This document shows, piece after piece, positions 21,226-32,196 of a stretch of DNA of 64,000 nt (within the stretch, counting starts at the first letter, position 1; every line of letters starts with the position of its first letter). The DNA is from Larix kaempferi (taxonomy: Eukaryota > Streptophyta > Pinopsida > Pinales > Pinaceae). The stretch lies in contig BSBM01000361.1 in the NCBI GenBank assembly GCA_027924585.1, positions 39,043,501-39,107,500 on the forward strand, read 5' to 3'. The notes under the pieces were generated by a model. It was not told the origin of the DNA. It did not search any database and saw only the letters and a list, made by a program, of their open reading frames with translations. Both the position numbers and the translations under genes were made by a program.

Positions 21226-22471
21226 AAGCATGTTATTGAATGGTGATGTGAGAGCTGTGCATGGTAACAGTGGCTTGGAAAAATCTAGGGCCAACATTGC
21301 TGCACTGGTAGCTACTATTAATAAAATTTTAGAAGAGAATTCAGACAAATCTCCACATCTTACACGATTAATCAATGAAGATGGAACAAGGACAATTTTG
21401 AAATTATTTCCATCTAATATGTCCCATGGTTTGCTGTGAAAAATGGCTAATGATGAAATCAAAAGAATCGGTTTGCCTTCAGTATCACAATCCTCGTTTA
21501 GCAAGGCAATGAGAGAATATTTTCAAGATGTTAACATTTCTAAATCAAACTCCTTTGCAAGGTGTAATGAGTGCATTACAATACAAGATAGGCTTAAGGG
21601 GACCACTGATCTAGCTGAGGTGGAAAGGTTGCGAGGAAATCAAGCAGCTCATAATAAATATATAGCAAGTTGTCGCCAAGTATATTATTCTCACAGATTA
21701 GCTTCACAAAAAAATCCAAAGACTTTTCTGAGTATTGTTCATGACAAAATGGATAAGTCAAAGACTTCCATTCCAAGGATGGGTAAGCAGGCAAAATATT
21801 TTAGTAATGTTATGAATCTTCCCATATCATTGACTGGAATGTTGACTCATGGGCACAAGACTGGGGGTTTTGGCCATTTCAGCTTCTCATTTTTAGAGAT
21901 GGGATCGAATTTCATTGTGACATCCCTAGCTAAATGCTTGAAGGGTCTTGAAGAACGAGTGGTTTATAAATATGGTGATTTTCTCTATAAAGGTGGAACA
22001 TCTAAGCACCAATTCCATTATGCTCTATTGCAATTAGACTCATATGAAAAGTGTTTGATATACAGACAATATGTAATGCAAGATGATGTGATGTGTGTTG
22101 ATGGTACTAATCAATGCATGCCAAATAGAAAACTTCCACCCATATTGTTGTTGCAAATGGATAATTGTTCAGGCGATAACAAAAACTGCTTTGTATTTGC
22201 ATTTTTATATCTTTTAACAACAAGGAGAGTGTTCGAGATAGTTGAAGTTGGATTCCTCCCGGTTGGACACACCCATGAAGACATAGATGGAACTTATGGA
22301 AGGTTATCAGTAAAGCTAATGTGCAAGGATATATTTCACTCTCGGAAATTATGGATAGTACTATCTTTAATTGTTCTTCATGCTCTTGTTCATTCTTGGA
22401 GTAAATTAATATGTAACATTGACGACAACGGTCAAAACAACTCAACTATATTCATAGACATGTGTAAATAA
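21226..22471 (+). pseudogene. DUF7869-like (RNase H-like, transposase-type) domain
   Basis: A frameshift near 21226 moves to a second frame that stays open to 22469 apart from a TGA at 21437. The key region (about 22135-22310) reads LLLQMDNCSGDNKNCFVFAF, then VGFLPVGHTHEDIDGTYGRL. MDN..(R/G)..NKN followed by SFLPVGHTHEDID is the signature I know for the DUF7869 family, repeat-associated proteins of plants and animals believed to be transposase-derived. Asp of MDN and the acidic HEDID are candidate catalytic residues by inference. Cys and His pairs earlier (FARCNECITIQDRL) may form a zinc site. Recognition is from memory of motifs, without a database search. Confidence 0.65.
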
Positions 22472-23690
22472 TTATCATATAGTTACTGCATCATACTCTT
22501 TATAAAAATAAGGTGTGCGTGTAATACATTAACCTATAAACAAGAATTTTACATATGAAATTCATGTTGAATTGCAATTACGCTATGGAAATTTTTTTAT
22601 TTTATGAATTTTTAGGTTCATTACATATATTTCACTCTCGAAAATTATGGATATGTATAGGACATGTGAAGATCAAATTTCTATGTCCCTTATCTAATTG
22701 ATGAACTTTATGATTTTAAGAGTTTTGTGAAACCCCACCTTTTGGATGGAAATGCCAAGATCATCGGTATCAAAAAATGCCAGTTTTTTAAATTTCAGCT
22801 CATAGATAACATTCCAGTCATGCAATGGAGGGCATCAGTTCAGGATGAAGCTTGGTCGTCTCCTATTCATCTCTGGCGGTCATTTCCAGATGGTAGTGCA
22901 GACTTGCCGATGGGACAACCTAGGTTATTAAATTTGCAATAAAAAATACCTTCAGACATTAACGAAATAAAAAAAAGGATTAGAAACCTATATTTCATTC
23001 TAGAATCGAGGGATTGAGAAGGGAGGTGAACAATTTTGGTGTCCCAAGTAAAATTATTAGGAGGCTGTATATAAAGCTTTGGATAGTTCCTTCGAGAGTG
23101 TTGATCAATCATCAACTAAATTTTGGCCATTGACAAGCCATGATATTCATAGTAGTGAACCTACAAGATTTGAACATGAAATTATGGATGCCTATTTGAA
23201 GGAAAATGTTCCTGCTTTGCAGGATTGCTATGTTGGACTAGTATGCAACAATACTAGAGATGAATTCATTCCAAAAGTGGATGTTGTAAAGGGCCAAATG
23301 GTTATTGCGCAATCACCAGATCTAGATTGTGCAATTTGGTTGGGTAGGGAGATTGGTAATATTTATCAGGATTCAGATTCTAGTACTGTTGGGTCTTACA
23401 AAGTAGAGGTGCAATGGTGGAAGCCAACATGAGCATCGAAGGATCTGAAGGTCTTGTACAAAAACTGCTTAGATAGAAAGAAACAATGGGTTGTTGGCAC
23501 AGAAGAAAATATGTTGATCGATGCAAATAACATCATATGAGCATGATCACCAAGGCAAGGATGAACAAGAGAAAAAATTAGAATAAACGAGAAGAGCCTT
23601 GCAGCAGTTAAGGCACAACGAGAGCATATGGGTCATAGTGTTCAGAGTGGGTTGGATGTTAGTTTGGATATCGTTTGATGTGATCTTAGC
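22472..23690 (+). pseudogene. C-terminal part of the DUF7869-like gene, fragmented
   Basis: Coding-like pieces continue: YVPYLIDELYDFKSFVKPHL (about 22680-22740), KKCQFFKFQLIDNIPVMQWR, then in another frame PALQDCYVGLVCNNTRDEF and CAIWLGREIGNIY, ending in a Trp/Lys-rich tail near 23430. Residual tail sequence may reach 23680. An interruption of about 270 bp (22358-22624) is bounded by a 29-bp direct repeat, and ends TTTTTAG before the repeat, like an intron end. Several frame changes show the gene is dead. Confidence 0.5.
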
Positions 23691-23961
23691 CCAAACAATT
23701 TATATTTTGTTGCAATCCTTCTAATCTGTCTATCAACCTCACTAGGTCTATTTTGTGCCGACCGTTTTGATGTCAACCAGTAAGGATTTCTATTCAGTCT
23801 CCAAGGTTGATAGTAGACATGGGAATTTCTCTATATGGAAACTTTTGTCTCAGAATTTCAATGTGAAAAGAAGATGGATGTAATCTTTTTCACCAGTATA
23901 TAATACAAAGTTTCTCTTTTTTTGCTTAAAAAAAACAATCCTTTCAATAAACAAGAAAGCT

Positions 23962-24060
23962 AGTGGCGCACAGGGATCAAATTTGAAGGGCTGGACTTAA
24001 TTTCAAGTTGAAGGTTATATATCCATACCTCCCTTTTAGCATGAAGGGATTTAATTAAAA
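23962..24060 (-). repeat. Right terminal inverted repeat (candidate)
   Basis: GGGATCAAATTTGAA and TTGAAGGTTATATATCCATA are inverted counterparts of the words at 9180-9230. Confidence 0.55.
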
Positions 24061-24104
24061 AAAGATAATAACTAAAAACACTTTTCATTCTTTTGATGAG
24101 ATTT

Positions 24105-24225
24105 CATTCTATTTAAAAAAAGAAGAAGAAAGAATGCTTCTATTTAAAAAAACAAAAGGAAATACTGTTTCTATTTAAAAAAACAAAAAGAAAGAATAAT
24201 TCTATTTAAAAAAAATAGAATATTA
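24105..24225 (+). repeat. Short A-rich tandem repeat
   Basis: Three to four copies of TTCTATTTAAAAAAA followed by A/G-rich sequence, spaced 40-48 bp. Confidence 0.6.
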
Positions 24226-24600
24226 TTCGTATAATGCTACTATAATGATACTAGTGTAAATGTGTAAAGTTACTTATTTACAATTGCTTCGACAAGTAAA
24301 CTTCAGTTCGACGAGCATTATGAAGCACCATCGTTAGGAGGAAGAGGAGAATATAACCTATGGTCCTCGTAGAGTCTCTCATGCTCATAAGATGGTTTGG
24401 AGGAAATATATGGATCATACGATTGGTGGATTAAACAACTATTTAATTTACCTAAAGACTCTTTTGAGATCGCAAGCTGTAATTGAAACTGTTGGCGGAT
24501 CAAAGTTTTATTTCAAACTGTGAGTAGATCCAAGGTTTAATTGAAACCATGAGCAGATCTCATTGATTCATCCCCTTCTCTGACCTCTTCTCTCAGTTCA

Positions 24601-24928
24601 ATGGCGGGCCTTGCAGACGGAACGACTTTCCTAAGGTCTAGTGTGGAAGACATCAAACAACACCTGTGAAAGGTTTATGAGGCAGTCTACTTGGGCATCA
24701 AAGCGCATAGAGAGTAAGTCGATGACATGAGGTATATCTCTCAGCAATGAACCTGTCAGGACTCGAGAATTGATGATTTGGAACGCAATTTGATTGAACT
24801 TATGGGGACAGTGGATATTATAAAAGATGAAATTTTGAAGATGGCCAGAATGTCACACTGCAGCCACTGCCAGGAATCCCCCTCTGTGGACATGAGAATT
24901 TCTGAGGAAACCTCTACTCAGTGGTAGA
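24601..24928 (+). pseudogene. Small coiled-coil ORF remnant
   Basis: The frame from ATG 24601 reads MAGLADGTTFLRSSVEDIKQ and so on, interrupted by three stops, with a helical segment RIDDLERNLIELMGTVDIIK and a Cys/His stretch MSHCSHCQES, ending TAG at about 24926. Stops at CGA- or CAA-type positions suggest decay. It resembles N-terminal coiled-coil regions of plant retroelement gag-like proteins, but I cannot name a family. Between 24240 and 24600 I see nothing clear apart from a 61-codon minus-strand frame. Confidence 0.35.
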
Positions 24929-25099
24929 ATTTTTTGTAGAAGAGATCCCTACTTGGATGAGTTGTTACCTATATTTTGGAAAATTTAAATGTTTTTTTTG
25001 CATCTTGTTAAATTTACAGAGCCATATTGGGAAAACTATTTATGCTCCCAGGCTCTCCTTTTTGCAATGAATGGATGTGCATATCCTTTTGAATAAATA

Positions 25100-25385
25100 C
25101 ATCTATATGCTTCAATATAATTACAGAGAAGTATTTTATAAAGAAATATGGTCAAATAATGAATATATCTTTCTGAATATAACTCATTGTAGACAAACAT
25201 CTTGTCCATGGCAGAAGGCAACTTCCTCAACATAATTACAGAAAAGTAATCTAGATGTAAATATGGACAATGGAAGAAGATTGTTGAATATATACTTCTA
25301 AATATAAATCATTGTAGACATAAATCTTGTCAATGGCAGAAGACCAATTCCTGAATATAACTACAGAGAGTTAATCTAGATATAA
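25100..25385 (+). repeat. Diverged tandem duplication, unit about 125 bp
   Basis: ATAATTACAGAGAAGT...CTGAATATAA.TCATTGTAGACA...CTTGTC.ATGGCAGAAG recurs two to three times between 25110 and 25380. Non-coding. Confidence 0.6.
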
Positions 25386-25466
25386 AACCTTTTCGAGTAC
25401 AAATTCAAATACGATACAGAAAAACTCTTGGACATAAATCTTGTCGAGTACAAATTCATATTCAAA

Positions 25467-25582
25467 TAAGATGTCTACCACCGTATTTAGAGGTAAAATC
25501 TTGTTGAGTACGAATTCGAATACGATTAGGATACAATACAAAAAAAATCAAGTACAACTAAAATACGGTAGTAGACATCTTA
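25467..25582. repeat. Fold-back hairpin, arms about 24 bp
   Basis: TAAGATGTCTACCACCGTAT (25467 on) and its near-exact reverse complement ACGGTAGTAGACATCTTA (to 25582), with a loop of about 67 bp. It may be a foldback MITE; no target duplication was fixed. From 25590 to 25980 only AT-rich sequence is seen. Confidence 0.6.
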
Positions 25583-25981
25583 TAAATACAAAAAACATGC
25601 AATTTTAATTTAAAAAAATAAGATTATACATAAATCATTTCAAATTTTAACATATCATTCATTATTCATTGAAAACAATTTGAAACATATCTCAAATTCA
25701 AAGTCGATACATGACATATCATATAATATAACAATGTTCACGATGTCATCATCCCCATTCCCTCACCAATCCTAATAGAATTAATAAATAAATAGTAAAA
25801 TCATAAAATTAAAATTTAAAATGACAACTACATAGTAAATATAAAATGACTTGAAACTTTAAAAATAAAAGTTAAAAATATACATAAATCTACTTTTATA
25901 GAAATGACTTTAAAAAATGAAGAACAAAGGAACTACCTAAATACTTTTAACAAAATGATTTAAAAATATATAAAAAAGTAA

Positions 25982-26949
25982 CTACCTAAATACTAAAAAG
26001 TAAAACATAAAAGCAAAAATTAAAATAACAATTATATATAAAATAAAACTAGTGATCAATATATCCAAAAAACAACCCCAACTACATGGGAGAAACAACC
26101 AACTACATGGGAGAAACAACCCTTGATCACTAAAGAGCATAACAACATTACGGTAAATATAACGCAAATCTGGGGAACAACCTTGAGGATTTTCTTCTGG
26201 CGTAGTTGTGGTAGCATCAGGAATACAAAGGCCTATGGATTGTAGCAAGAATTCCATCTTCCGATTCATCTCCTTGGTTTCGTCTTGAAGCGAGTTCTGC
26301 ACCAGATCCTCTTTTTGCATACAGTGCATAAGAGCATACCCTGTCAAGTTTTTCATTACCCAGTAAAGGGCAACAATTCGCTCGTATAGGGTTAAATGAC
26401 CAGTAGTGTTCCCCGGGTCCATGACTGAATTTTCCAGCTTTCGGCTTTCCTCCTGTAGGGTATCTTTACCAAGATTTTCTTCTGGCGCAGTCATGGTAGC
26501 ATCAGGAATACGGAGGCCCATGGATTGCAACAAGAATTCCATCTTCCGGTTCATCTCCCTGGATTCGTCTTGAAGCGAGTTCTGCACTAGATCCTCTTTT
26601 TGCATACGGTCCGTAAGAGCATACCCCACCAAGTTTTTCATTACCCAGTAAAGGGAAACAATTTGCTCGTACAGGGTTAAACAGCGAGCAGTGTTCCCTG
26701 GTCCATGACCCAATTTTCCAGCTTTCGGCTTTCCTCCTGCAGGGTATCTTTACCAATATTTTTCTAGAGCTCCTGCTCCACACCTTGGATTTCCTTCTGC
26801 ACTTCAAATGATAGGTCCAGTTCAAAAATACTAGATTTCCTCCAAATTGTCCTATGAGCAGAAGAGACTTTGCAACTATCCTCTAAAAGGATCTGTTCCC
26901 TATTACGCCTCTTCCTCTTGACCTCTTCCTCCTGATGGTGGTCGTCCAT
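25982..26949 (-). pseudogene. Uncharacterised ORF with two internal 93-residue repeats
   Basis: On the minus strand MDDHHQEEEVKRKRRNREQ starts at 26949 with a strongly basic, NLS-like stretch, then a helical part to a TAG after GVEQEL. Two homologous units of about 93 residues follow, each GKDTLQEESRKLEN...LTLYE.IV.LYWVMKNL.GYAL...MQKEDLVQNSLQDE..EMNRKMEFLLQS.GL.IPDAT. The first unit has a one-base deletion near 26700 relative to the second, shifting the frame. The tail ends in a very hydrophobic stretch (about 30 residues) that may be chance AT-rich coding. A 21-bp direct repeat lies at 26082-26123. Family not recognised; a transposon-borne ORF is likely, as part recurs at 31834-32196. Confidence 0.5.
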
Positions 26950-27590
26950 ACTGCTCGTTGAAGTGAAGTTTAATTGTACAATTATCATTCCAGTTCCCCG
27001 TCAATGTCACAAAAAGGCCTGGAATTTCAAATTTTATGTATTTGTCAATTCAAAATTTGATGTGGTAACATGCTTTTAGTGCCTGTTATTTTACGTTTTA
27101 TATAACAATAGTCAAACAATTCATTTATGTGAATGATCATTCCAAGAAATGTTGAATCTTTAATATCATGATAATGACACAGCAGTCGAATAATTTGGGG
27201 CTTGGGATGGAACCATGGTGGGATCTCCAAGATCCTTGACATCATAATAAAGATGTAGCAGCAAGGCATGGCATTATGGATCAATTCCTTCCCTAGGAAG
27301 GTCACCCGATCATCCCCTCTTCCCAGCAAACAAGAAAATACAATAAGCAATAACTAGCAATTTGAGCATGCATTGGAAGAGATCTCTTGTTTCTAAAAGC
27401 AATGAAATTACATAAATTAATGTATGGAGCATTCTCACGAAAACAATCCTTCCTTTCAAAAATCAACGAAGGCACAATAATCAATAAACAATATGAAAAA
27501 TAGAGTCCATCCTATCCCTATTGAATGCAACATGCAAAGTCATATAATATTGCAGCAGTTAAACACAAAGGTTGATCCCATAGGTGGTCA

Positions 27591-27592
<2 letters not shown>

Positions 27593-27647
<55 letters not shown>
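27593..27647 (+). repeat. AT dinucleotide microsatellite, copy A
   Basis: 55 bp of pure AT. The matching array in copy B is only 29 bp. Confidence 0.95.
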
Positions 27648-27649
<2 letters not shown>

Positions 27650-28689
27650 AAAGAAAATAGTGATAAAAATGGGTATATCAACCTCGAGGGCCTCTGTTCG
27701 TGGAGTTGTCATGGTAATTTCAGTTCAAGCCAGAAGTAAAATAGATGTACAGTAACAAGCAATGATCCCATACTTTTTTGGGTAAATAAATAAAATATAT
27801 GGAATATTTCTAGTCCACTCTAAAAGAAATTCCATCTATGGTAACAAGCAATGATCCCCTACTTTCCTTGGTAAAAAAAAAAATATACAGTGGCTTTCCA
27901 CCCCATTCCAAAAGCAAAAAAAATCAAAATCCAAAACAAATATCAGGGCTACACTCTCCTTATTTACAGACAACAATTTTTTATATTTACAATTGCCAGT
28001 AAGCATATTGTTGTTCTCTTATTCAATGTCTTTTTTATTAAAAAAATATTACACAAATTTAAAAGCCAAAAGGATGTAAAAAAACCTAAAAACCAACCAC
28101 AAAACATAGCTGCCATAAAAAATTTAAAATAGCAGGAATTCCATCGAAAAACTACCATGGAAAATGTTTAAAAAAGAAGGAATTCCATTGAAAAACTACC
28201 AATTACTACTTTTCAAAATCATCAAAATAGAACCCCTAAGCCATACGAAACTTGAAAAAATTCGACATACCTCAAGCAGGCTGATAGTTTTTATTTACAT
28301 CAAAGTTGGTACAGAAATCCATTTCATCTCCCTCTGAAAAATGCCACACTACACTTATGTTACAAGTGCATCTAAGAAGCACACTACACTCAGGTCACAA
28401 GCGCATCAAACAAGCATAAATCTGATGAAAATTTTCAATTCATTAAACCATGTAAATCTTCCCAATCTATTACTAAACTGTTGAATTGTAACAAGTACCA
28501 AACTAGTAATTTTACTAGTATTTGTTTATGACGGATAAGTGAATTTGGTGGACATCGATTTGATGGGTCTAAATTATGCATGCCTGTAGACATTGACGGG
28601 TAAAGTCCAAGCAGACCCCTCAAATACGTTCCACTGAAGCAAATACATTCTACACGCCGTCAATTTCCAGCCCCGGGACTCACGAACTT

Positions 28690-28860
28690 CTACAAAGATG
28701 ATATCTTACTCAAACAATCACTCCAGCAAAATCTACAGAGATGATATCTTACTCGAGCAAAATCTATAGAGATGATATCCCGCCATACTATGATAATTAC
28801 CGTTCCCCATCCGTCCCATCAATCCCATCCGTCCCATCCATCCCATCTGTCCCATTCATA
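28690..28860 (+). repeat. Short repeats: GATGATATCTTACTC and CCCATCCGT runs
   Basis: Three copies of CTACAGAGATGATATC-type words, then a run of CCCATCCGTCCCATCAATCC-type 9-10-mers. An inverted relative lies at 18345-18500. Confidence 0.7.
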
Positions 28861-28934
28861 TTCATTACTAATTTTGGAAAAATAAATATTTATAAGTTTT
28901 AAATCCTTAATAAAAAATTAGTAACCTCGCTATA

Positions 28935-29610
28935 CTCAATGTGCCAAATCAAATATGCCATATGTCACAATATGAGCGTTCCACGTGTCACCCTGGGATA
29001 CTAGATATCAACATTTTAACAACACAATTTATAGAATTTTTGCTTCAAAGACTTTGTTGGCAAGTGGAAATATTCTCAGAGAAAGAGTGGCTACTCTTTT
29101 TCCAAGGTGTTCTATTTTTACAATTCCCTCGTAAATGAAGGCTCAACCGACCCTTCTTATTCCCAATATTGTTTTCATAATAGTTCAACACGACAAGAAG
29201 GGTCGGTCAATCCTTCTTGTGTTCTCCATTATGAATATAGTTGAATTGCTGGATAAAGGTTTTCAAAATTAACTACGAAAAGAAGGGGCGGTCGATCCTT
29301 CTTATCGGAAAACAGAAGTCTGGACAAACCATTTTTATATGTTATAACTTCCAAGGTGTTCTATTTTTACAATTCCCTTGTAATTGAAGGGTCGACTGAC
29401 CCTTCTTATTCTCAATATTATTTTCATAATAGTTCGACACTGCAAGAAGGGTCGGTCGATCGTTCTTGTGTTCTCCATTATGGATATAGTTGAATTGTTG
29501 GATAAAGGTTTTCACAATTAACTACGAAAAGAAGGGGCGACCGATCCTTCTTGTCAAAAAACGAAAGTTAGGAAAAACCATTTTTATATGTTATAACTTA
29601 GCCGATTGAC
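28935..29610 (+). repeat. Hairpin-rich repeat block, copy 3
   Basis: Shorter form of the block found at 9335 and 18766: AATCAAATATGCCATATGTC, then two tandem units with AAGAAGGGTCGGTCAATCCT and AAGAAGGGGCGACCGATCCT near-palindromes. No DUF7869-like gene follows this copy. Confidence 0.8.
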
Positions 29611-29649
29611 TTGTTATTCAAACAATGACTGAATATTTTAGACATTGAA

Positions 29650-29960
29650 CTTTTCACTTTAAAATTTTGAACATTTACAAATGAAAATTGCACTTTTCAA
29701 ATAAAAAATTGCATTTTTTATTTGAAATTCACACTTTTCAAATCAGAAAATGCATTTTTTGATATGAAATTCACACTTTTCAAATGAAAATTTGCATTTA
29801 TTGATTTGAAATTCATACTTTTCAAATCAAAATTTGCATTTTTTGATTTGATTTTCATACTTTTCAAATCAAAATTTGCATTTTTTGATTTGAAATTCAC
29901 ACTTTTTGAATTGAAATTCATAGTTTTATAACAAAAAACTGCAATTTTAAGGTTCATAAG
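29650..29960 (+). repeat. 42-bp minisatellite with internal inverted repeat, copy A
   Basis: Six to seven units of CACTTTTCAAATCAAAATTT + GCATTTTTTGATTTGAAATT. Each unit carries TTTCAAATCAAAA and its reverse complement TTTTGATTTGAAA, so it can fold back. A minus-strand frame through it (KNANFDLKSMNFKS repeats) is a by-product. Copy B has fewer units. From 29960 to 30490 no gene is seen. Confidence 0.85.
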
Positions 29961-30492
29961 TAGTTAAAAAACACACTATTCGAATAGAAAAACTCACTTT
30001 CCAAAGCCAATATTGCCACTTTCAGAATCTGATTTTGCACTTTAGAAAGGTTTATATTGACACTTTCAAAGTCTAAATTCACACTTTCTTAGTGCAAAAT
30101 TTTTCTAATATGTCCAAATTTAATGAAATTGGCATTATGAGTTTAATTATTCACATGAGGCATTCCATGTGTAAGTAAAATATGTAACTTCAATGTATTA
30201 ATTCCTTTTCCCCCCGAGTCGCCAAAATACAAAAGCATCATTAAAGTGACATTCTGGAGAGTTAATGTGAATTGACACAGATTGTCTCTACTAATTTGAC
30301 ATTTATTCTGCAAATCATAGCATATATCCATGTTGGATTACACATACAGAGTGAGTTGATTTTTTTTTAAAATAACAATAGAGAGAGCACATTGTCACTA
30401 AAAACAAAAACTTTGTCATTCATTATCGAATTTCAACAAAAAGAGTTTCACTGCATTAAAAAGGGGAAGATCAAGAAATATTTCATTTAAGC

Positions 30493-31270
30493 TAACCAAT
30501 ATCTACTATTAAGTTTTGGATGCCCAGAAGACATGAAAGAGAGAGAGAGAGAGGTTGGGGGTTAGGAGTTTAGAGAGAAAGTTTGGGGGTTAGGGGTTTA
30601 GAGAGAGAGATAGAGATCTTGGTTTTAGGGGTTTAGAGAGAGAGAGAGAGAGATCTTGGGGTTAAGGGTTTAGAGAGATATATTGGGGGTTATGGGTTTA
30701 GAAAGAGAGAGATTGAGAGTTAGGGGTTTATAGAGAGAGAGATAGAGATCAGGTGGTATTGGTTAGTGGTAGGAGTAGGTGAGAGACTAGGATAGGGAGA
30801 ATGAGGGGGTGGAAGAATGATATATATAGAGAGAAATGGATGGAGAGATGGTTAGTGGAAGGGGAGAGAGACATATGACGTGATAGAGAGAGAGAGAGAG
30901 TAGCAAATGTGAAAGAGTGTGAAGTATTGAAGTAAAATATGTAGAAGCTAACCAATATCTACTATGAAGTTTTGCATGCCTCGAACACACACACACACAC
31001 AGGGGTGGGTTAGGGGTTTAGAGAGAGAGAGAGAGAGAGGGGTTGTGTGGTGGTGGTTAGTGGTAGGAGTATGTGAGATACCAGGAGAGGGTGAATGAGG
31101 GGGTGGAATAGGGATATGGAGATAAGGAAAGGGACAGGGAGGTGGTTAATGGAAAGGGAGAGAGACAAATGACATGAGAGAGAGAAAGAGTAGAAAATGT
31201 CAAAGAGTGTGAAGTATTGAAGGAAAAGATGAAGAATCTAACCAATATCTACTATTAATTTTTGGATGAC

Positions 31271-31317
<47 letters not shown>

Positions 31318-31830
31318 GTGGTTAGGGGTTTAGAGAGAGAGAGCGATAGAGAGATAGAGAGATAAAGTGGTGGTGGTTAGTGGTAGGATTAGATGAGAGA
31401 CTAGGATAGGGAGAATGAGGGGCTGTAAGAGGGATATATATATAGAGAGAGGTATGGCAGGTGCTTAGTGGAAGGGGAGAGATAAGGATGACATGAGAGA
31501 GAGAGAGAGTAGAAAACTTGAAAGAGTGTGAAGTATTGAAGGAAAAGATGTGGAATCTTACCAATATCTACTATGAAGTTTTGGATTATTCCTTGAATAC
31601 ACACACACACATAGTGGGGGTTAAGGGTTTAGAGAGAGGGAGAGGGAGAGAGAGAGGGTGGTGGTGGTTATTGGTAGGAGTAGGTGAGAGACCGAGAGAG
31701 GACGAATGAGGGGGTGGAAGAGGGATATATAGAGAAGGAAATGGATGGGGAGGTGGTTAGTGGAAGAGGATAGAGATAGATGACGTGAGAGAGAGAGAGT
31801 AAAAAACATGAAAGAGTGTGAATTTTAAAA
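30493..31830 (+). repeat. GA-rich satellite, array 1 (four units of about 270-460 bp)
   Basis: Unit starts CTAACCAATATCTACTATTAAG lie near 30493, 30949, 31239 and 31558. Each unit has a (GA)n run or (CA)n run, GGGGGTTAGGGGTTTAGAGAG, GGTGGTTAGTGGTAGGAGTA, GAATGAGGGGGTGGAA, ACGTGAGAGAG and AAAGAGTGTGAAGTATTGAA. Minus-strand Ser/Leu/His-rich frames here arise from the repeat and are not genes. Confidence 0.9.
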
Positions 31831-31833
31831 GGA

Positions 31834-32196
31834 CCAGATCCTCTTTTTGCATACGGTCCATAAGAGCACACCCCACCAAGTTTTTCATTACCCAGTAAAG
31901 GGAAACAGTTTGCTCGTACAGGGTTAAATAGCGAGCAGTGTTCCCTGGTCCATGACCCAATTTTCCATCTTCTGGCTTTCCTCTTGCAGGGTATCTTTAC
32001 CAATATTTTTTCAGAGCTCCTGCTCCACACCTTGGATTTCCTTCTGCACTTCAAATGATAGGTCCATTTCAAAAATCCTAGATTTCCTCCAAATTGTCCT
32101 ATGAGCAGAAGAGACTTTGCAACTATCCTCTAAAAGGATCTATTCCCTATTACGCCTCTTCCTCTTGACCTCTTCCTCCTGACGATGGTCGTCCAT
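31834..32196 (-). pseudogene. Second copy of the N-terminal basic ORF, truncated
   Basis: Copy B counterpart of the ORF starting at 26949: MDDHRQEEEVKRKRRNRE, then a TAG where copy A has CAG, and the same one-base deletion in the GTGTTCCCTGGTCCATGAC region. It is cut by the duplication junction before the second internal unit. Sharing of the deletion means the frameshift is older than the duplication. Confidence 0.7.

Larger units (their letters stand above)
9137..24060 (+). mobile_element. Candidate large TIR element carrying a DUF7869-like gene
   Basis: A 90-100 bp segment at the left (9137-9232) reappears in inverted orientation at 23962-24060. Between them lie two direct copies of a hairpin-rich block (9335-17170, split by a copia insertion, and 18580-19795), an LTR-element remnant and the broken DUF7869-like gene. 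Without the 6.4-kb copia insertion the span is about 8.5 kb. A DNA transposon with a transposase-like gene and subterminal repeats fits this layout. No flanking target duplication could be fixed, so the borders are approximate and two independent inverted repeat copies remain possible. Confidence 0.45.
26587..31827 (+). repeat. Tandem segmental duplication, copy A (about 5.2 kb)
   Basis: Sequence from ATCCTCTTTTTGCATACGG at 26591 reappears at 31838, an offset of 5247 bp, and similarity continues in order through all landmarks (TA array, hairpin block, 42-bp minisatellite, GA satellite). Within copy A, 27000-28900 is non-coding. Confidence 0.93.

Noticed and set aside
9137-24060. The two hairpin blocks as LTRs of one retroelement
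   Set aside because: They are direct repeats, but lack TG...CA ends, PBS and polypurine tract, and similar blocks occur alone at 28935 and 34135.
29718-29957. 79-residue minus ORF with KNANFDLKSMNFKS repeats
   Set aside because: By-product of the 42-bp minisatellite, whose unit length is a multiple of three.
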